64,000 nt of DNA from RPQJ01 sp963754125 (GCA_963754125.1 CAVWEX010000008.1:1-64000); one strand, 5' to 3'; shown: positions 27,373 through 38,183, numbered from the stretch's first letter. The notes: a model not told the origin generated them from the sequence alone. Made by a program: numbers and translations.

Positions 27373-28377
27373 TCAGCGACCGAACGCGGCCAGCTCGTAC
27401 ACGAGCCGCGCCGCCGTGCGCGCGGTGCGGCCGTCCGGATCGTGCCGGGGGTTCAGTTCGGCGACGTCGGCGAGCAGCAGCGTGCTGCCGGGTCGCCCGT
27501 GACCGCAGGCCTCGAGTGCGCTGCGCAGCAGCGCGACCGCGCGGTGCAGCGCCACGCCGAGCCCCGACGGGGCGCTCACGCCGGGCGCGACGGCCGGAGG
27601 CAGCACGTCGAGGCAGAAGGTCAGGTACACGGCCGAGGAGTCCGCGACGAAGCGCCGGAGCGCTGCCTCGGCGGCGGGGCCCGCCGCGTCCACGTCGAGT
27701 ACGACCGCGCTGCCGAGCCGCGCGGCGCGGTCGAACAGCACCGGCGTGTTGGCCGCCTCGCTCGCGCCGAGGCAGAGGTAGCGGAACTCATGGCCCGCGG
27801 CCTGGCGCGCTTCGGCGATCTGCAGGAATGGCGTGCCCGACGTGCCGCGCCCTGGTGACGGCGGCGCGCGCAGGTCGAGGTGCGCGTCGAAGTTGACGAT
27901 GCCGAGCCGCTCGAGGCGCTGATCGCCCGCGAGCGCACGCTCGATGCCCTGGTACGCAGCCCAGGCGATCTCGTGGCCGCCGCCGAGCCCGATGGGAAAG
28001 TGCCCGGCGCGAAGCAGCGCGGCGAGCCGCTCGCCGTAGTCGGCCTGCGCCTCCTCGAGCGCGTCGCCCTCGCAGACGACGTCGCCCGCGTCGTAGAGCC
28101 GCGCGGCGTCGCCACCGTGCCAGGCGAGGTTCGCGAGCGCGCGACGCAGCGCCGTGGGACCGTCGGCCGCGCCCGGCCGGCCGCGATTGCGACTCACGCC
28201 GGCGTCGCTCGCGAGGCCGAGGAGTGCCACGCCTGCCGGGTCGGTCGTGGCCGCGGCGTTCGCCGTCGCCGCGCCGACCGGCCGCACCACCTGGTGCCAG
28301 CGTCGGCCTCGCTCGCCGTCCTCGGCGTCCACGCGGCCCGACCAGAGTTCGCGGTCCATCTCGCGATGACGGGTCAT
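27373..28377 (-). CDS. hutG: formimidoylglutamase-type ureohydrolase
   Basis: A 334-residue arginase-superfamily enzyme. Metal-site motifs are GLGGGHEIAW, NFDAHLDLR and CLDVLPPAVAPGVSAPSG, the last being typical of formimidoylglutamases. The reaction is N-formimidoyl-L-glutamate to glutamate plus formamide, the last step of histidine breakdown. In the third motif I see T-F-C-L-D where many ureohydrolases have an Asp in place of Cys; whether this is normal in the subgroup should be checked. It follows hutI by 10 bp in the same operon, which supports the assignment. Confidence 0.9.
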   Translation of the reverse strand: MTRHREMDRELWSGRVDAEDGERGRRWHQVVRPVGAATANAAATTDPAGVALLGLASDAGVSRNRGRPGAADGPTALRRALANLAWHGGDAARLYDAGDVVCEGDALEEAQADYGERLAALLRAGHFPIGLGGGHEIAWAAYQGIERALAGDQRLERLGIVNFDAHLDLRAPPSPGRGTSGTPFLQIAEARQAAGHEFRYLCLGASEAANTPVLFDRAARLGSAVVLDVDAAGPAAEAALRRFVADSSAVYLTFCLDVLPPAVAPGVSAPSGLGVALHRAVALLRSALEACGHGRPGSTLLLADVAELNPRHDPDGRTARTAARLVYELAAFGR

Positions 28378-28387
28378 GCGGGTGTCC

Positions 28388-29596
28388 TCACGCGTCGCGC
28401 TCGAGCACGATGACACCGTCCTTCGCGACCAGGCTGCAGGGATTGAAGCCCACCCAGTAGCCGAGTTCGTCGAGCGAATCGATGGACCAGGCGGCGAAGT
28501 CGGCGGCGCGGCCCCGCGCGAGCGAGCCGCGCACCGCCCCCAGGCCGAGCGCCCGTGCCGCGTGCCGCGTGGCGCCGAGCAGCACCTCTTCGCTGGTCAT
28601 GCCGAACAGCCGTCGCGCCATGTTCATCGCGAGCAGCAGCGAAGCGCCGGGCGCCGAGCCCGGGTTGCAGTCCGAGGCAACCGCGAGCGGCACGCCGTGG
28701 CGGCGCAGCGCCTCGATGGGCGGGCGCTGCGTTTCGGCCAGCGCGTAGTAGGCGATGGGCAGCATGACCGCCACCGTGCCCGCGCGGGCGAGCGCAATCG
28801 CATCGGCCTCGTTCGCGTACTCGAGGTGATCGCAGGACAGCGCCCCGTGCCGCGCGGCCAACTGGCTGCCGCCGACGTTCGAGAGCTGCTCGGCGTGCAG
28901 GCGCACCGGCAGCCCGAGCGCACGCGCCGCGGTGAAGAGCCGGTCGCACTGTGCGGCGGAGAAGGCGATGTCCTCGCAGTAGGCGTCCACGGCGTCCGCC
29001 TGCCCCGCGAGCCGCGGCAACCAGTCGTTGCAGATCGTGTCGATGTACTCGTCCGCCCGGCTGGCAAACTCCGGCGGCAGCGTGTGCGCCGCCAGCAGGC
29101 TGGTGGAAACGGTCACGGGTTCCTCCGCCTCGAGCCGTCGCGCCACGCGCAGCATGCGCGCCTCGGTCTCGTATTCGAGCCCGTAGCCCGACTTGATCTC
29201 GACCGTCGTGACGCCTTCGGCGAGCAGCGACCGCAGCCGCGGCCGGCTCTGCGCGACAAGCTCGTCCTCGCTCGCCGCACGGGTCGCGTGCACCGTGCTC
29301 AGAATACCGCCGCCCTCACGGGCGATCTCCGCGTAGCTCGACCCCGCGGTGCGCCGCGCAAACTCCGCCGCCCGCTGCCCCGCGAACACCAGGTGCGTGT
29401 GGCAGTCGACGAGTCCCGGCGTCACCCAGCGACCAGCGAGCTCGATCGTGCGATCGGGTCGCAGCCCAGCGGGCAGGTCGGGCTCGTCGCCGACCCACTC
29501 GATTGAACTGTCGCGCGTCACCAGTGCGCCACGTTCGAACACCCGCGACTGCTCGTCGCAAGTCGCAATCCGCGCGTGTCTCCAAAGCGTCAGCAT
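28388..29596 (-). CDS. hutI: imidazolonepropionase
   Basis: A 402-residue amidohydrolase. It has the zinc motif VDCHTHLVFAGQRAAEF, the family signature EIKSGYGLEYETEARML, then the His ligands in SLLAAHTLPPEF and VRLHAEQLSNVGG, and the Asp in AVASDCNPGSAPG. It converts imidazolone-5-propionate to formimidoylglutamate. ATG 29596 gives the usual length; a start at 29656 would read into the intergenic inverted repeat. It is transcribed with hutG. Confidence 0.95.
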   Translation of the reverse strand: MLTLWRHARIATCDEQSRVFERGALVTRDSSIEWVGDEPDLPAGLRPDRTIELAGRWVTPGLVDCHTHLVFAGQRAAEFARRTAGSSYAEIAREGGGILSTVHATRAASEDELVAQSRPRLRSLLAEGVTTVEIKSGYGLEYETEARMLRVARRLEAEEPVTVSTSLLAAHTLPPEFASRADEYIDTICNDWLPRLAGQADAVDAYCEDIAFSAAQCDRLFTAARALGLPVRLHAEQLSNVGGSQLAARHGALSCDHLEYANEADAIALARAGTVAVMLPIAYYALAETQRPPIEALRRHGVPLAVASDCNPGSAPGASLLLAMNMARRLFGMTSEEVLLGATRHAARALGLGAVRGSLARGRAADFAAWSIDSLDELGYWVGFNPCSLVAKDGVIVLERDA

Positions 29597-29612
29597 GCCG
29601 CGCAGCGTCCGT

Positions 29613-29727
29613 GGTAGACCGGCTCCGGGTTCGTCCGGAAGACCGTCGCGCGACATGGATGTCGCGCGCGAGCCCCCAGGGACGGGTTCACGGCGTGTCT
29701 TCCGGGCGAACCCGGAGCCGGTCTACC
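29613..29727. repeat. long palindromic intergenic element between hutI and hutU
   Basis: Arms of 31 bp at 29613-29643 and 29697-29727 are reverse complements with one mismatch (30 of 31). The core GGCTCCGGGTTCG pairs with CGAACCCGGAGCC. The 53-bp middle holds a second palindrome around GTCGCGCGACAT / ATGTCGCGCG at 29645-29669. It looks like a REP/REPIN-type dispersed element; it may also act as a stem-loop in the hutU-hutI transcript. Confidence 0.8.
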
Positions 29728-29746
29728 GACGAGCCGCGAACCCACG

Positions 29747-31414
<1,668 letters not shown>

Positions 31415-31421
31415 GGCGGGC

Positions 31422-31427
31422 GTTATA
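31422..31427 (-). promoter_or_regulatory. candidate -10 element of hutU
   Basis: Reading the minus strand, TATAAC lies only 7 bp upstream of the hutU ATG, which would give an almost leaderless transcript. No convincing -35 was found in the GC-rich sequence before it. Confidence 0.3.
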
Positions 31428-31471
31428 TCATCGGGGCGCCCGTTGGGAGCGGCCCGCCCCTGGAGACGCCC

Positions 31472-31684
31472 GTGATCCGCTGGATTGCCATCCTCTCGCT
31501 GCTGCAGCTCGTCGCCTTCTGGAAGATCCTGGGCCGGATGGGCTACCCGCCCTGGCTTGCGATCATGGCCTCCGTGCCGCTGGTGAACCTGATCGTGCTG
31601 TACTACGTGGCGCTCACGCCCTGGCCGCGCGAGCGCGCCCTGGAGCCGCCGCACAGCGACGGCGGGACCGACGCCAGCTTCTGA
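31472..31684 (+). CDS. small membrane protein
   Basis: A 70-residue protein with two hydrophobic segments (IRWIAILSLLQLVAFWKIL and LAIMASVPLVNLIVLYYVAL) joined by GRMGYPPW, and a short charged tail. GTG 31472 has GGAG at 31462-31465. It is too short to assign a function; it could be a phage-shock or signal-peptidase-like accessory. It is divergent from hutU. Confidence 0.65.
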   Translation: MIRWIAILSLLQLVAFWKILGRMGYPPWLAIMASVPLVNLIVLYYVALTPWPRERALEPPHSDGGTDASF

Positions 31685-31785
31685 GCCGGTGCGCGGCCGC
31701 GTTGTCCCGGCCACGTTGTCCGGGGCGCGGGGCTCCGGTACCGTGTCGCCCTGCTTTCCCGACTGACCTGCCCCGAGGAGTGCCC

Positions 31786-32190
31786 ATGGCCGGCCCGACG
31801 AACGCCCTTGACCCCAAGATGGACGTCAACGACCTGTACCGCGAGGACATGTACTCGGACCGCAAGGTCGGCACGATCCGCGTCCTGACGCCGGTCCGCG
31901 CGGACGGTACGACGGACCCGACGCGGGCGACCTCCTACGTCGGGCAGGCGCAGATCATGACGCCCGCCGGTGCGCTGCCGCTGTCGTTCGAGATCGACGC
32001 CCGGACCCTGGCCGAGGCCTGCGAACGCTTCGCCGACGGCGCTCGCGTCGCGTTCGAGGAGACGATGCGCGAGCTGCAGGAGATGCGCCGCCAGCAGGCG
32101 TCGTCGCTCGTCATTCCGGACGCCGGCACCGCCTCGGCGCTCGCCGGGACCGGCGGCCTGCCGCCGCGCGGGAAGATCCAGATTCCGTGA
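31786..32190 (+). CDS. conserved hypothetical cytosolic protein
   Basis: A 134-residue soluble protein without signal peptide. GAGGAG at 31776-31781 precedes ATG 31786. The middle contains TSYVGQAQIMTPAGALPLSF and then a helical region LAEACERFADGARVAFEETM. I do not recognise the family. It stands alone and converges on htpX. Confidence 0.7.
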   Translation: MAGPTNALDPKMDVNDLYREDMYSDRKVGTIRVLTPVRADGTTDPTRATSYVGQAQIMTPAGALPLSFEIDARTLAEACERFADGARVAFEETMRELQEMRRQQASSLVIPDAGTASALAGTGGLPPRGKIQIP

Positions 32191-32263
32191 GAGCGACGGG
32201 CGGGCCCTGGCGCTCGCCCTGCTGACCGGACGGAAGCTTCGCCTGGTGCGTCTGCGCTGGGCC

Positions 32264-33100
32264 TCAGCGCGTGCCGCCGCCCCGCGCGATCTCCTGCAGC
32301 CGCCGCACGCGCTCCTCGGTCGGCGGATGCGTCGAGAACAGCGACGCGAGGCCGCCCTGGTGCGCCGCGAGCGGGTTCACCTGCGCCAGCGGCGCCATGG
32401 CCGGCGACACGCCCATCGGAATGCGCTGTGCGGCGCTCTGCAGCTTGCCGAGCGCACTCGCAAGCGCCAGCGGCTGGCCGCTGATCGCGGCGCCCGCGGC
32501 ATCCGCCTTGAACTCGCGCGTCCGGCTGATCGCGAACTGGATGATCATCGCCGCGAACGGCGCGGCCAGTGCCGCAAGCGGGGCCATCGGCGAACCGCGC
32601 TGCTCCCGCGGCGCGTACATGCCGAACCGCGCGAGGTTGGTGATCGCGCCGGCCATCGTGGCCGTGACCGTCTGCAGAAGCATGTCGCGGTTCTTGATGT
32701 GGCCGAGCTCGTGCGCGATCACGCCGGCGAGCTCGTCGCGATTGACGAGCTGCATCAGGCCCTCGGTGACGCAGACCACCGCATTCTCCGGGCTGCGGCC
32801 CGTCGCGAAGGCATTCGGCTGGGCGTGCGGCGCGATCGCCACCGTGGGCATGGGTAGCCCCGCCCGCTGGCGCAGCTGGTCCACGAGATCGTGGAGCTCC
32901 GGGGCCTGCTCGCGGCTGACGATCTGGGCCTTGTAGGCCTTGAGCGCCATCTTCCCGGAGTTGAAATACATCACGAAGCTCATGACTGCGGCGATCACGA
33001 GCGCGAGCAGCATGCCGCTCTGCCCGCCGAGCATGCCGCCCACGACGCCGAACAGCGCCACCATGCCGGCGAGCAGGACGAAGACCTTGACGTTACCCAT
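32264..33100 (-). CDS. htpX: M48-family zinc metalloprotease HtpX
   Basis: A 278-residue inner-membrane protease. Two N-terminal membrane helices (VFVLLAGMVALFGVVGGML; MLLALVIAAVMSFVMYF) precede the zinc motif IAHELGHIKNRD. A further hydrophobic region follows, then the third ligand in REFKADAAGA. HtpX degrades misfolded membrane proteins in concert with FtsH and is heat- or envelope-stress-inducible. The conserved C-terminal STHPPTEERVRRL is present. It is slightly shorter than the E. coli protein but complete. Confidence 0.94.
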   Translation of the reverse strand: MGNVKVFVLLAGMVALFGVVGGMLGGQSGMLLALVIAAVMSFVMYFNSGKMALKAYKAQIVSREQAPELHDLVDQLRQRAGLPMPTVAIAPHAQPNAFATGRSPENAVVCVTEGLMQLVNRDELAGVIAHELGHIKNRDMLLQTVTATMAGAITNLARFGMYAPREQRGSPMAPLAALAAPFAAMIIQFAISRTREFKADAAGAAISGQPLALASALGKLQSAAQRIPMGVSPAMAPLAQVNPLAAHQGGLASLFSTHPPTEERVRRLQEIARGGGTR

Positions 33101-33236
33101 GCGGATGCTTCCTGACGGTGAATGCCCTTCCCGCGGCGGACTCTAGCCTCCCGGCCGCCGGAAGTCCCGGGCCGCATGCATGGGCCGCCTGCTACGCTCG
33201 GGCCCGCAACCGGGTGGCCGGGGAGGGGTCCGCGTC

Positions 33237-33587
33237 ATGAGCGACAGCCTGCACGAACTTCGCGACGCACTGCGCGTGTTCGCCGCCGAGCGCGACTGGG
33301 ATCAGTTCCATTCGCCGCGGAACCTGGCGACGGCGCTCGCGGTGGAGGCCGCCGAGCTGCTCGAGCCGTTCCAGTGGCTCGACGAGTCGCGAGGCCGCGA
33401 GCTGCCGCCCGCCGCCCGGGCCGCGGTCGAGGAGGAGATGGCGGACGTGCTGCTCTACCTCGTGCGGCTCGCCGACAGGCTCGACGTGGATCTCGCGCAG
33501 GCCGCGCGCACCAAGATGGCCCGCAATGCCGAGAAGTACCCGGTCGAGAAATCGCGCGGGTCGAGCCGCAAGTACGACGAGCTGTAG
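33237..33587 (+). CDS. MazG-like nucleotide pyrophosphohydrolase
   Basis: A 116-residue all-alpha NTP pyrophosphatase of the dCTPase/MazG-like type. Metal-binding acidic motifs are EAAELLEPFQW and EEEMADVLLYLVRLAD, then the Lys-Tyr-Pro C-terminus NAEKYPVEKSRG. It hydrolyses nucleoside triphosphates to monophosphate and PPi, cleaning the pool of odd nucleotides. ATG 33237 has GGGGAGGGG upstream. Divergent from htpX. Confidence 0.88.
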   Translation: MSDSLHELRDALRVFAAERDWDQFHSPRNLATALAVEAAELLEPFQWLDESRGRELPPAARAAVEEEMADVLLYLVRLADRLDVDLAQAARTKMARNAEKYPVEKSRGSSRKYDEL

Positions 33588-33605
33588 GCTCCACAGGTGC
33601 GGCCG

Positions 33606-33630
33606 CGCGGCGACCCGATCGCCGCGCGAC
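33606..33630. other. perfect GC-rich hairpin
   Basis: CGCGCGGCGA (33606-33615) and TCGCCGCGCG (33621-33630) pair perfectly around a CCCGA loop, 19 bp after the MazG-like gene. There is no T-run, so it is not a standard intrinsic terminator; it could protect the 3' end. Confidence 0.5.
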
Positions 33631-33695
33631 GCAATGCGGCGCTGCATTTGCCGCAGGATTGCGCGTCATCGGGCAGCCGGATAATTGCTTCAGGT

Positions 33696-33727
33696 CCGAT
33701 GCCGGTAATTTTCCGGCCCGGCATCGG
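33696..33727 (+). promoter_or_regulatory. leader hairpin before the propeller protein
   Basis: CCGATGCCGG (33696-33705) and CCGGCATCGG (33718-33727) form a 10-bp perfect stem with a 12-nt loop. It ends a few bases before the strong Shine-Dalgarno AGGAGGGA and start at 33748. It could control access of ribosomes to that gene. Confidence 0.4.
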
Positions 33728-33747
33728 CGGCTCAGGAGGGACGAGCC

Positions 33748-36352
33748 ATGATGCCGATCCATGTTCCGACAGCACGTCGGCGGCGGGACTGCCCTGCCGA
33801 CACTTCACGTCTCCCGACACTTCTCGCCGCTGTGGTGGCTGCTCCTGATCCTGGCTGGCGGGGCTCGCGGCTGCTGTTCGCCTTCCCGGCGCGCGGCGCG
33901 ACGGTGAGCGGCGAGGTCGCCATCCCGGTGTCCGACGGCGGCTACCAGCCGGCCATCGACAACTGGAAGCCGGCGAAGGTGCGCGTCGAGGGCACGAGCC
34001 TCGAGACCAACGTGGTCGCGACGACGCAAGTACACGGGCACCTTCACCCTGATCGACGTGCCGGCCGGACCGGTCACGCTGATCTACGAGGAGACCCCGG
34101 GCGAGGACAGCTTCACGATGGACTCGCGCCGTCTCACGGTGGACGTCACCGGCGACGTCGCGGGGCTCAAGTTCAACCTCGTCCACCACTGGAAGAAGCT
34201 GCCGTCCTACCCGCCGCCGTATTTCGACCGCGCGAACTACGACATCTGGGAGCCGTACTGGGTGAGCGCCAGAGTGGGCTTCATCCTGTTCCTGAACCGC
34301 GGCGTCTCGCCGCATCGAGTCGGAGCTGTGGCGCACCGTGACCGGCGGCACGAGCTGGACGAAGATTGGCCACTGGAGCGCATGCGAGAGGCAACGTCCA
34401 CCCGGATATCACCGGCCGCTCGATGCTGTTCGCGGACAAGGACCACGGCGTCATCACGGCGGGCACCACTGTCAACTTCGGCATGCTGCGCACCGGCGAC
34501 GGCGGCGCGACTTGGACAGGTGATCGACCTGCCGAACACAAGCAAGCCGGGCTGGCCCGTCATGAACGGCATCGCCGACGGTGCAGAACTACGCGAAGAT
34601 CGACGCCGACCGCTGGATCGCCTGCGGACCGGAGAACACGGGCACCTACATGGGTTCGGCTCGCCGGTCACGATGACCATCTGGGAGACGGCCGACGCCG
34701 GCGCCACCTGGGCGATCAAGCGCACGGGTGGCTCGAGGACTACGCCGGCTGCTCGCGCAGTGGACGCCGACAAGAGCGGCAACGCGGTGCTGTTCGCGAC
34801 GCCCTATGCCTGGGGCGGCGCGATGCACCGCGAGCTGCGCAGCACGACGGGCGTGTGGAGCCACGGTCGCCGGCAACAACATCATCACCAACTCGGGCTA
34901 CGGCACCGCGGACCTGCCGATGGTCGGCGCCGAAGTCTGGGTGCGTGCGGACGGACCATGGCCCGAGCGGCGCCGGGCTCTTCAAGAGCACGGACTACGG
35001 GGCGACGTTCACCAAGATCAACGACTCCCTGCCGCAGTACATGGACTTCGTGTCGCTCTACAAGGGCTCTCGCGCCGGCGGGCGGGCCGATGTACTCGCC
35101 ACCTACGACGGCGGCCTCACCTGGCTCAAGCAGTCCAACGGCGGTGGAATCTGCTGCCACGGCAACTACATCTGGGCCTTCGACACCATGAACGCCGTCT
35201 GGAAGGACGGCGGCGTGGGCGATCCGAACGGCGAGTCCGACATGCTCATGCTCGTCGAGCCGCGCAGGCGAGCTTCGAGGTGCTGCCGGGCGTCGGCGCG
35301 TGCCGGCAGTCAGCGCGGATGCCGGGCGATGCGAACGTCGGCGTGCTCGGGCCTGCAGGTTCGTGAACCAGCGGGCCGATGCCGCTCAAGGTCATCGGGC
35401 GCTCAGGCTGCAGGCCTCGGGCACCGGCAACGACCAGCTCGACGTGGCGGCGGTAAAGGCCTGGTGGGACCGCGACGCGCAACGGCGTCGTGGACCGGAC
35501 CGACGTGCTGCTCACCTCGGGCGTCTACCCGGCCGACGACGGCGAGCTGGTGCTGAACCTGGGCATCGACCAGCTCGGCGCAGTCGCGGCGTGCCGTACG
35601 ACGTGCTGGTGACCTACGACTTCGGCGGCTTCGTCACGGCGGCCGGCACGTTCGGGGTCACGGTGACGCCGGCGAACGTCACGGCCAGTCGGCCGATGTC
35701 GGGGCGGCGCTGTGGTCAACGCCACGGCGCCAGCGGGCACCGTGATCACCTCCGACATGACGAGCGTGACGCCGAGCAGCGTGGCGCTCAGCTCGAGTGA
35801 CGCTGAAGTCGTCGCTGGTGGCGGGCTGCAAGTCGGTGAGCGGCACGGTGACGATCTCCGAGCCCGCGCCTGCGACCGGGCTCGTGGTCTACCTCTCCGA
35901 CACGCTCGGCGCGGCCACCGTACCCGCGACCGTGACCGTGCCGGCGGGCGCGACGACAAAGACCTTCACGGTGAAGAGCAGCTACGTTGGCGCCAACCAG
36001 GCCGGACTGGTGAGCGCGACGCTCGGGCCCACCACGCTGAGCCAGCCACTGACGCTGCGGCCGGTCGGCATGTACATCCTCTCGATTCTGCCGAGCAACG
36101 GTGGTGGGCGGCGTGACCAGTAACGGCACCGCCAAGCTCGAGTGCAAGGCCGGTCCGGGCCCGATCACCGTCATGCTGGGCAGCAGCAATGCGGTGGCGA
36201 GCGTGCCAGGGAGCATCGTGATCCCGGCGGGCGTGCAGTCGGGCACCTTCCAGGCGACAACGACGCCGGTGGTGGCGACCACGAAGACGACGCTCTCGGC
36301 GACCGCCAACGGCATCACCAAGACCAAGACGCTCTCGGTGACCGCGCCGTAA
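33748..36352 (+). pseudogene. large exported beta-propeller/Ig-like protein, broken by many frameshifts
   Basis: Joined across frames this reads as one protein of about 860 residues. A hydrophobic N-terminus (FSPLWWLLLILAGG) leads to a cell-surface-like region (ATVSGEVAIPVSDGGYQPAI). BNR/sialidase-type propeller blades follow (WRTVTGGTSWTKIG, LRTGDGGATW, FKSTDYGATFTKIN, LATYDGGLTWLKQ). A segment with calcium-like Asp residues (WWDRDA, VVDRTDVLL) comes next, then repeated beta domains (ATVPATVTVPAGATTKTFTV, ASVPGSIVIPAGVQSGTFQA) ending at TAA 36350. At least 15 frame changes occur, about one per 60-150 bp, but almost no internal stops within segments. ORF fragments in all three plus frames are pieces of it. 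Either the assembly is poor here or the gene died recently. Confidence 0.75.
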
Positions 36353-36375
36353 GGCCTTGGCCTGGGGGAGACCAT

Positions 36376-36405
36376 CCGGCGCGCCGGCAAAGGCCGACGC
36401 GCCGG
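36376..36405 (+). terminator. weak terminator-like hairpin
   Basis: CCGGCGCG (36376-36383) pairs with CGCGCCGG (36398-36405) 24 bp after the propeller-protein stop, with a short inner stem. The following TGTCGTTTCG is only a weak T tract. Confidence 0.35.
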
Positions 36406-36792
36406 TGTCGTTTCGAGCAGCCCGGCGAACCCGCCGACAGTCGTGCCGCCGTTCGCCCCCAAGGAACCTGGCCGTGCAGCAGTGGATGTGCGCCACCATC
36501 GTGGTGAAAATGGCGATCGTGGCCTCGCCCAGGTCTCGCGACCCAAGGCCGCTCCATCTCGCCGCCCGCCCCCCACGTTGTCTTAACCGCTAAACGCTCT
36601 CAGACTTGTCTGGCAAACCGACTACCTGGCGGCAGCCATGCGCGACAGCAGCTTGCCAATGCCGACGATGCCGGTCAGCGTCAGGTACATGAGTGCATCG
36701 TCATTGAAGCGCAGCGGCACCATTTCATCAGCGGTCGACGCCGCCGTCCGCATGCCGTAGCGTTCCCTCGTTCCACTCGAAGGCTGCCGCCC
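36406..36792. other. stretch without a convincing gene
   Basis: About 390 bp separate the propeller remnant from the 36793 gene. The only noticeable frame is a 33-codon minus-strand ORF at 36622-36723 with a short hydrophobic segment (LMYLTLTGIVGIGKLL). It has no Shine-Dalgarno sequence and may be a relic. Base composition is slightly less GC-rich than in neighbouring genes. No RNA gene was recognised. Confidence 0.4.
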
Positions 36793-37155
36793 ATGACGCC
36801 ACGTTCAACCCGAGCCCGCCTTGCGCTCCTGCTGGTCGCACTCGCGCTGCTCGCCGCAGCCGGGTTCGCGGCCCACGCGCAGTCCAATACCTACACGGTC
36901 GAGATCCGCCCGACCCTGAACGACCTCGACATCAAGATCGAGCAGGTCGCACAGGCAAGCACGCTCACCATCAGGCTGACCAATAATTCGCCGGCTCGGG
37001 TGCGCTGCAACCTGCTGCTCGACGCCTCGCCGCAGACGCCGGTCAGGAGGACGCGCCACATCAACCCCGGACAGACCGACTCGAGCGTGCTGCGCGCGCA
37101 GCGGCGATGGTTTTCGGTCACGGTGAACGTCGAGTGCGTCCCGGCGCCGAGGTAG
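36793..37155 (+). CDS. small exported protein of unknown function
   Basis: A 120-residue protein with a clear signal peptide (RLALLLVALALLAAAGFAAHA, cleavage after AHA). A beta-rich domain follows: TYTVEIRPTLNDLDIKIEQV, ASTLTIRLTNNSPARVRCNL and WFSVTVNVECVP. Two Cys residues could form a disulphide. The composition suggests a small periplasmic Ig-like or pilin-assembly-like fold; I do not recognise it. It converges on the nuclease gene with 1 bp between stops. Confidence 0.65.
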   Translation: MTPRSTRARLALLLVALALLAAAGFAAHAQSNTYTVEIRPTLNDLDIKIEQVAQASTLTIRLTNNSPARVRCNLLLDASPQTPVRRTRHINPGQTDSSVLRAQRRWFSVTVNVECVPAPR

Positions 37156-37156
37156 C

Positions 37157-37727
37157 TCACTTGCCGAGGCTGTCGAGCACGCGGCGAGGGTCTGCTTGGA
37201 GTAGTCCGTGAACGGCTTGCGGCGTTTCTCGCGCTGCCTCCATTCCCACGGGGCCACGGGCGGTATCGTGGGCAGCCCCCACAGTCCGTGCTCGAGAGCG
37301 CGGGCCTGCTGCTCGAAGGCGCAATAGTCGGGCTCGCGAGCGTAGCGGCGGTACACCCACGCCGCACCGCGCCGAAGCAGCTCCGCGTTCACGTCCATCT
37401 CGCCGAGCCACAGCCGCGCGACCAGCCGGTCGTACGTGTCCTGCTCGATCGGCTCGACCTCGACGTTGCGCAGGTACACGAGTCGCGACAGTTCGCGGCG
37501 CGCGGCCTTGCCGTAGGGCTGGTCGTGCTCGGGCGCATCGACTGCGTGCAGTCGGACCCGGATCATCCCCGAGTCGAGCCGCAGGTCCACGGTGTCGCCG
37601 TCTGCGATGCCGACCACCGTGCCGGTCAGTCGTGGGGTGTCCTCGGCGCGTGCGTTCGCGGTGGCCACGGCGAAACACAACAGACCGCAGAGCAGGGCGC
37701 GACACAACATGCCGCTATGTTGAATCA
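37157..37727 (-). CDS. exported staphylococcal-nuclease-like protein, one apparent frameshift
   Basis: About 190 residues. A signal peptide (MLCRALLCGLLCFAVATANA) leads to an SNase domain: GTVVGIADGDTVDLRLDSG with the Asp ligands, IRVRLHAVDAPEHDQPYGKA with the catalytic Arg, DRLVARLWLG with a second Arg, and LLRRGAAWVYRRYAREP. It should be a periplasmic or secreted nuclease cutting DNA or RNA. The C-terminus is read through a shift near 37178-37186: SKQTLA then RVLDSLGK-stop, consistent with one C lost from a CCC run. ATG 37727 or 37710 can start it; both keep the signal peptide. Confidence 0.82.
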
Positions 37728-38183
37728 TCCGGTGCGTGCGGATGCGAGTCCGAGAGCGCGCTCGAAGCTCTTTGAGCCCGCCAGCCACGGCCGGCCGGGC
37801 AGGCTTCTCGAGGGTAGCTGGAGCCGGACGGTCCGCGGCAGCGTGCCCAGGCGCGAACGCGGGCCTGCAGGCCGCTCAAGCCGTCGGCAAGTCTCGCGGC
37901 GGAGGGCCAGCACCGCGCGCGCCGCCTCGGTGCGGGCGCAGAGTCGCCACCAGCGTGCGCCACGCGTCGCCGAAACGGTCGGCCGCAGGCATGCGGAGAG
38001 GCCCGCGCGATCGAACGAGTCCCGCAGGCACAGGTCGGCGAAGTCCGAATCGTCGTGCAGGGAGGCGCACCAGCGCACTCCCCAGACCAGGAAGCGCTCG
38101 ACGCCGATGAGGTCGCAGACCGTGAGGCGAGCACAGTTTTCGAGGTCGAGCCCAGGGGCGCTGGCGGTCGGAGGGCGCGACAT
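37725..38183 (-). pseudogene. possible degraded protein-coding remnant
   Basis: A minus-strand frame starting at 38183 gives protein-like sequence at first (ENCARLTVCDLIGVERFLVW, then SLHDDSDFADLCLRDSFDRA). It then turns into biased Arg/Pro-rich sequence. A second frame downstream gives RFGDAWRTLVATLRPHRGGA, which could be its continuation after a shift. I recognise no family. It lies in the disrupted tract and abuts the nuclease start. Confidence 0.3.

Noticed and set aside
34029..34970. Programmed frameshifting in the propeller gene
   Set aside because: No slippery heptamers or downstream structures recur at the breaks, and the number of breaks is too large for programmed events.
36622..36723. 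33-codon minus-strand ORF with a hydrophobic stretch
   Set aside because: Too short, no ribosome site, lies in a disrupted tract; noted in the feature for that gap only.
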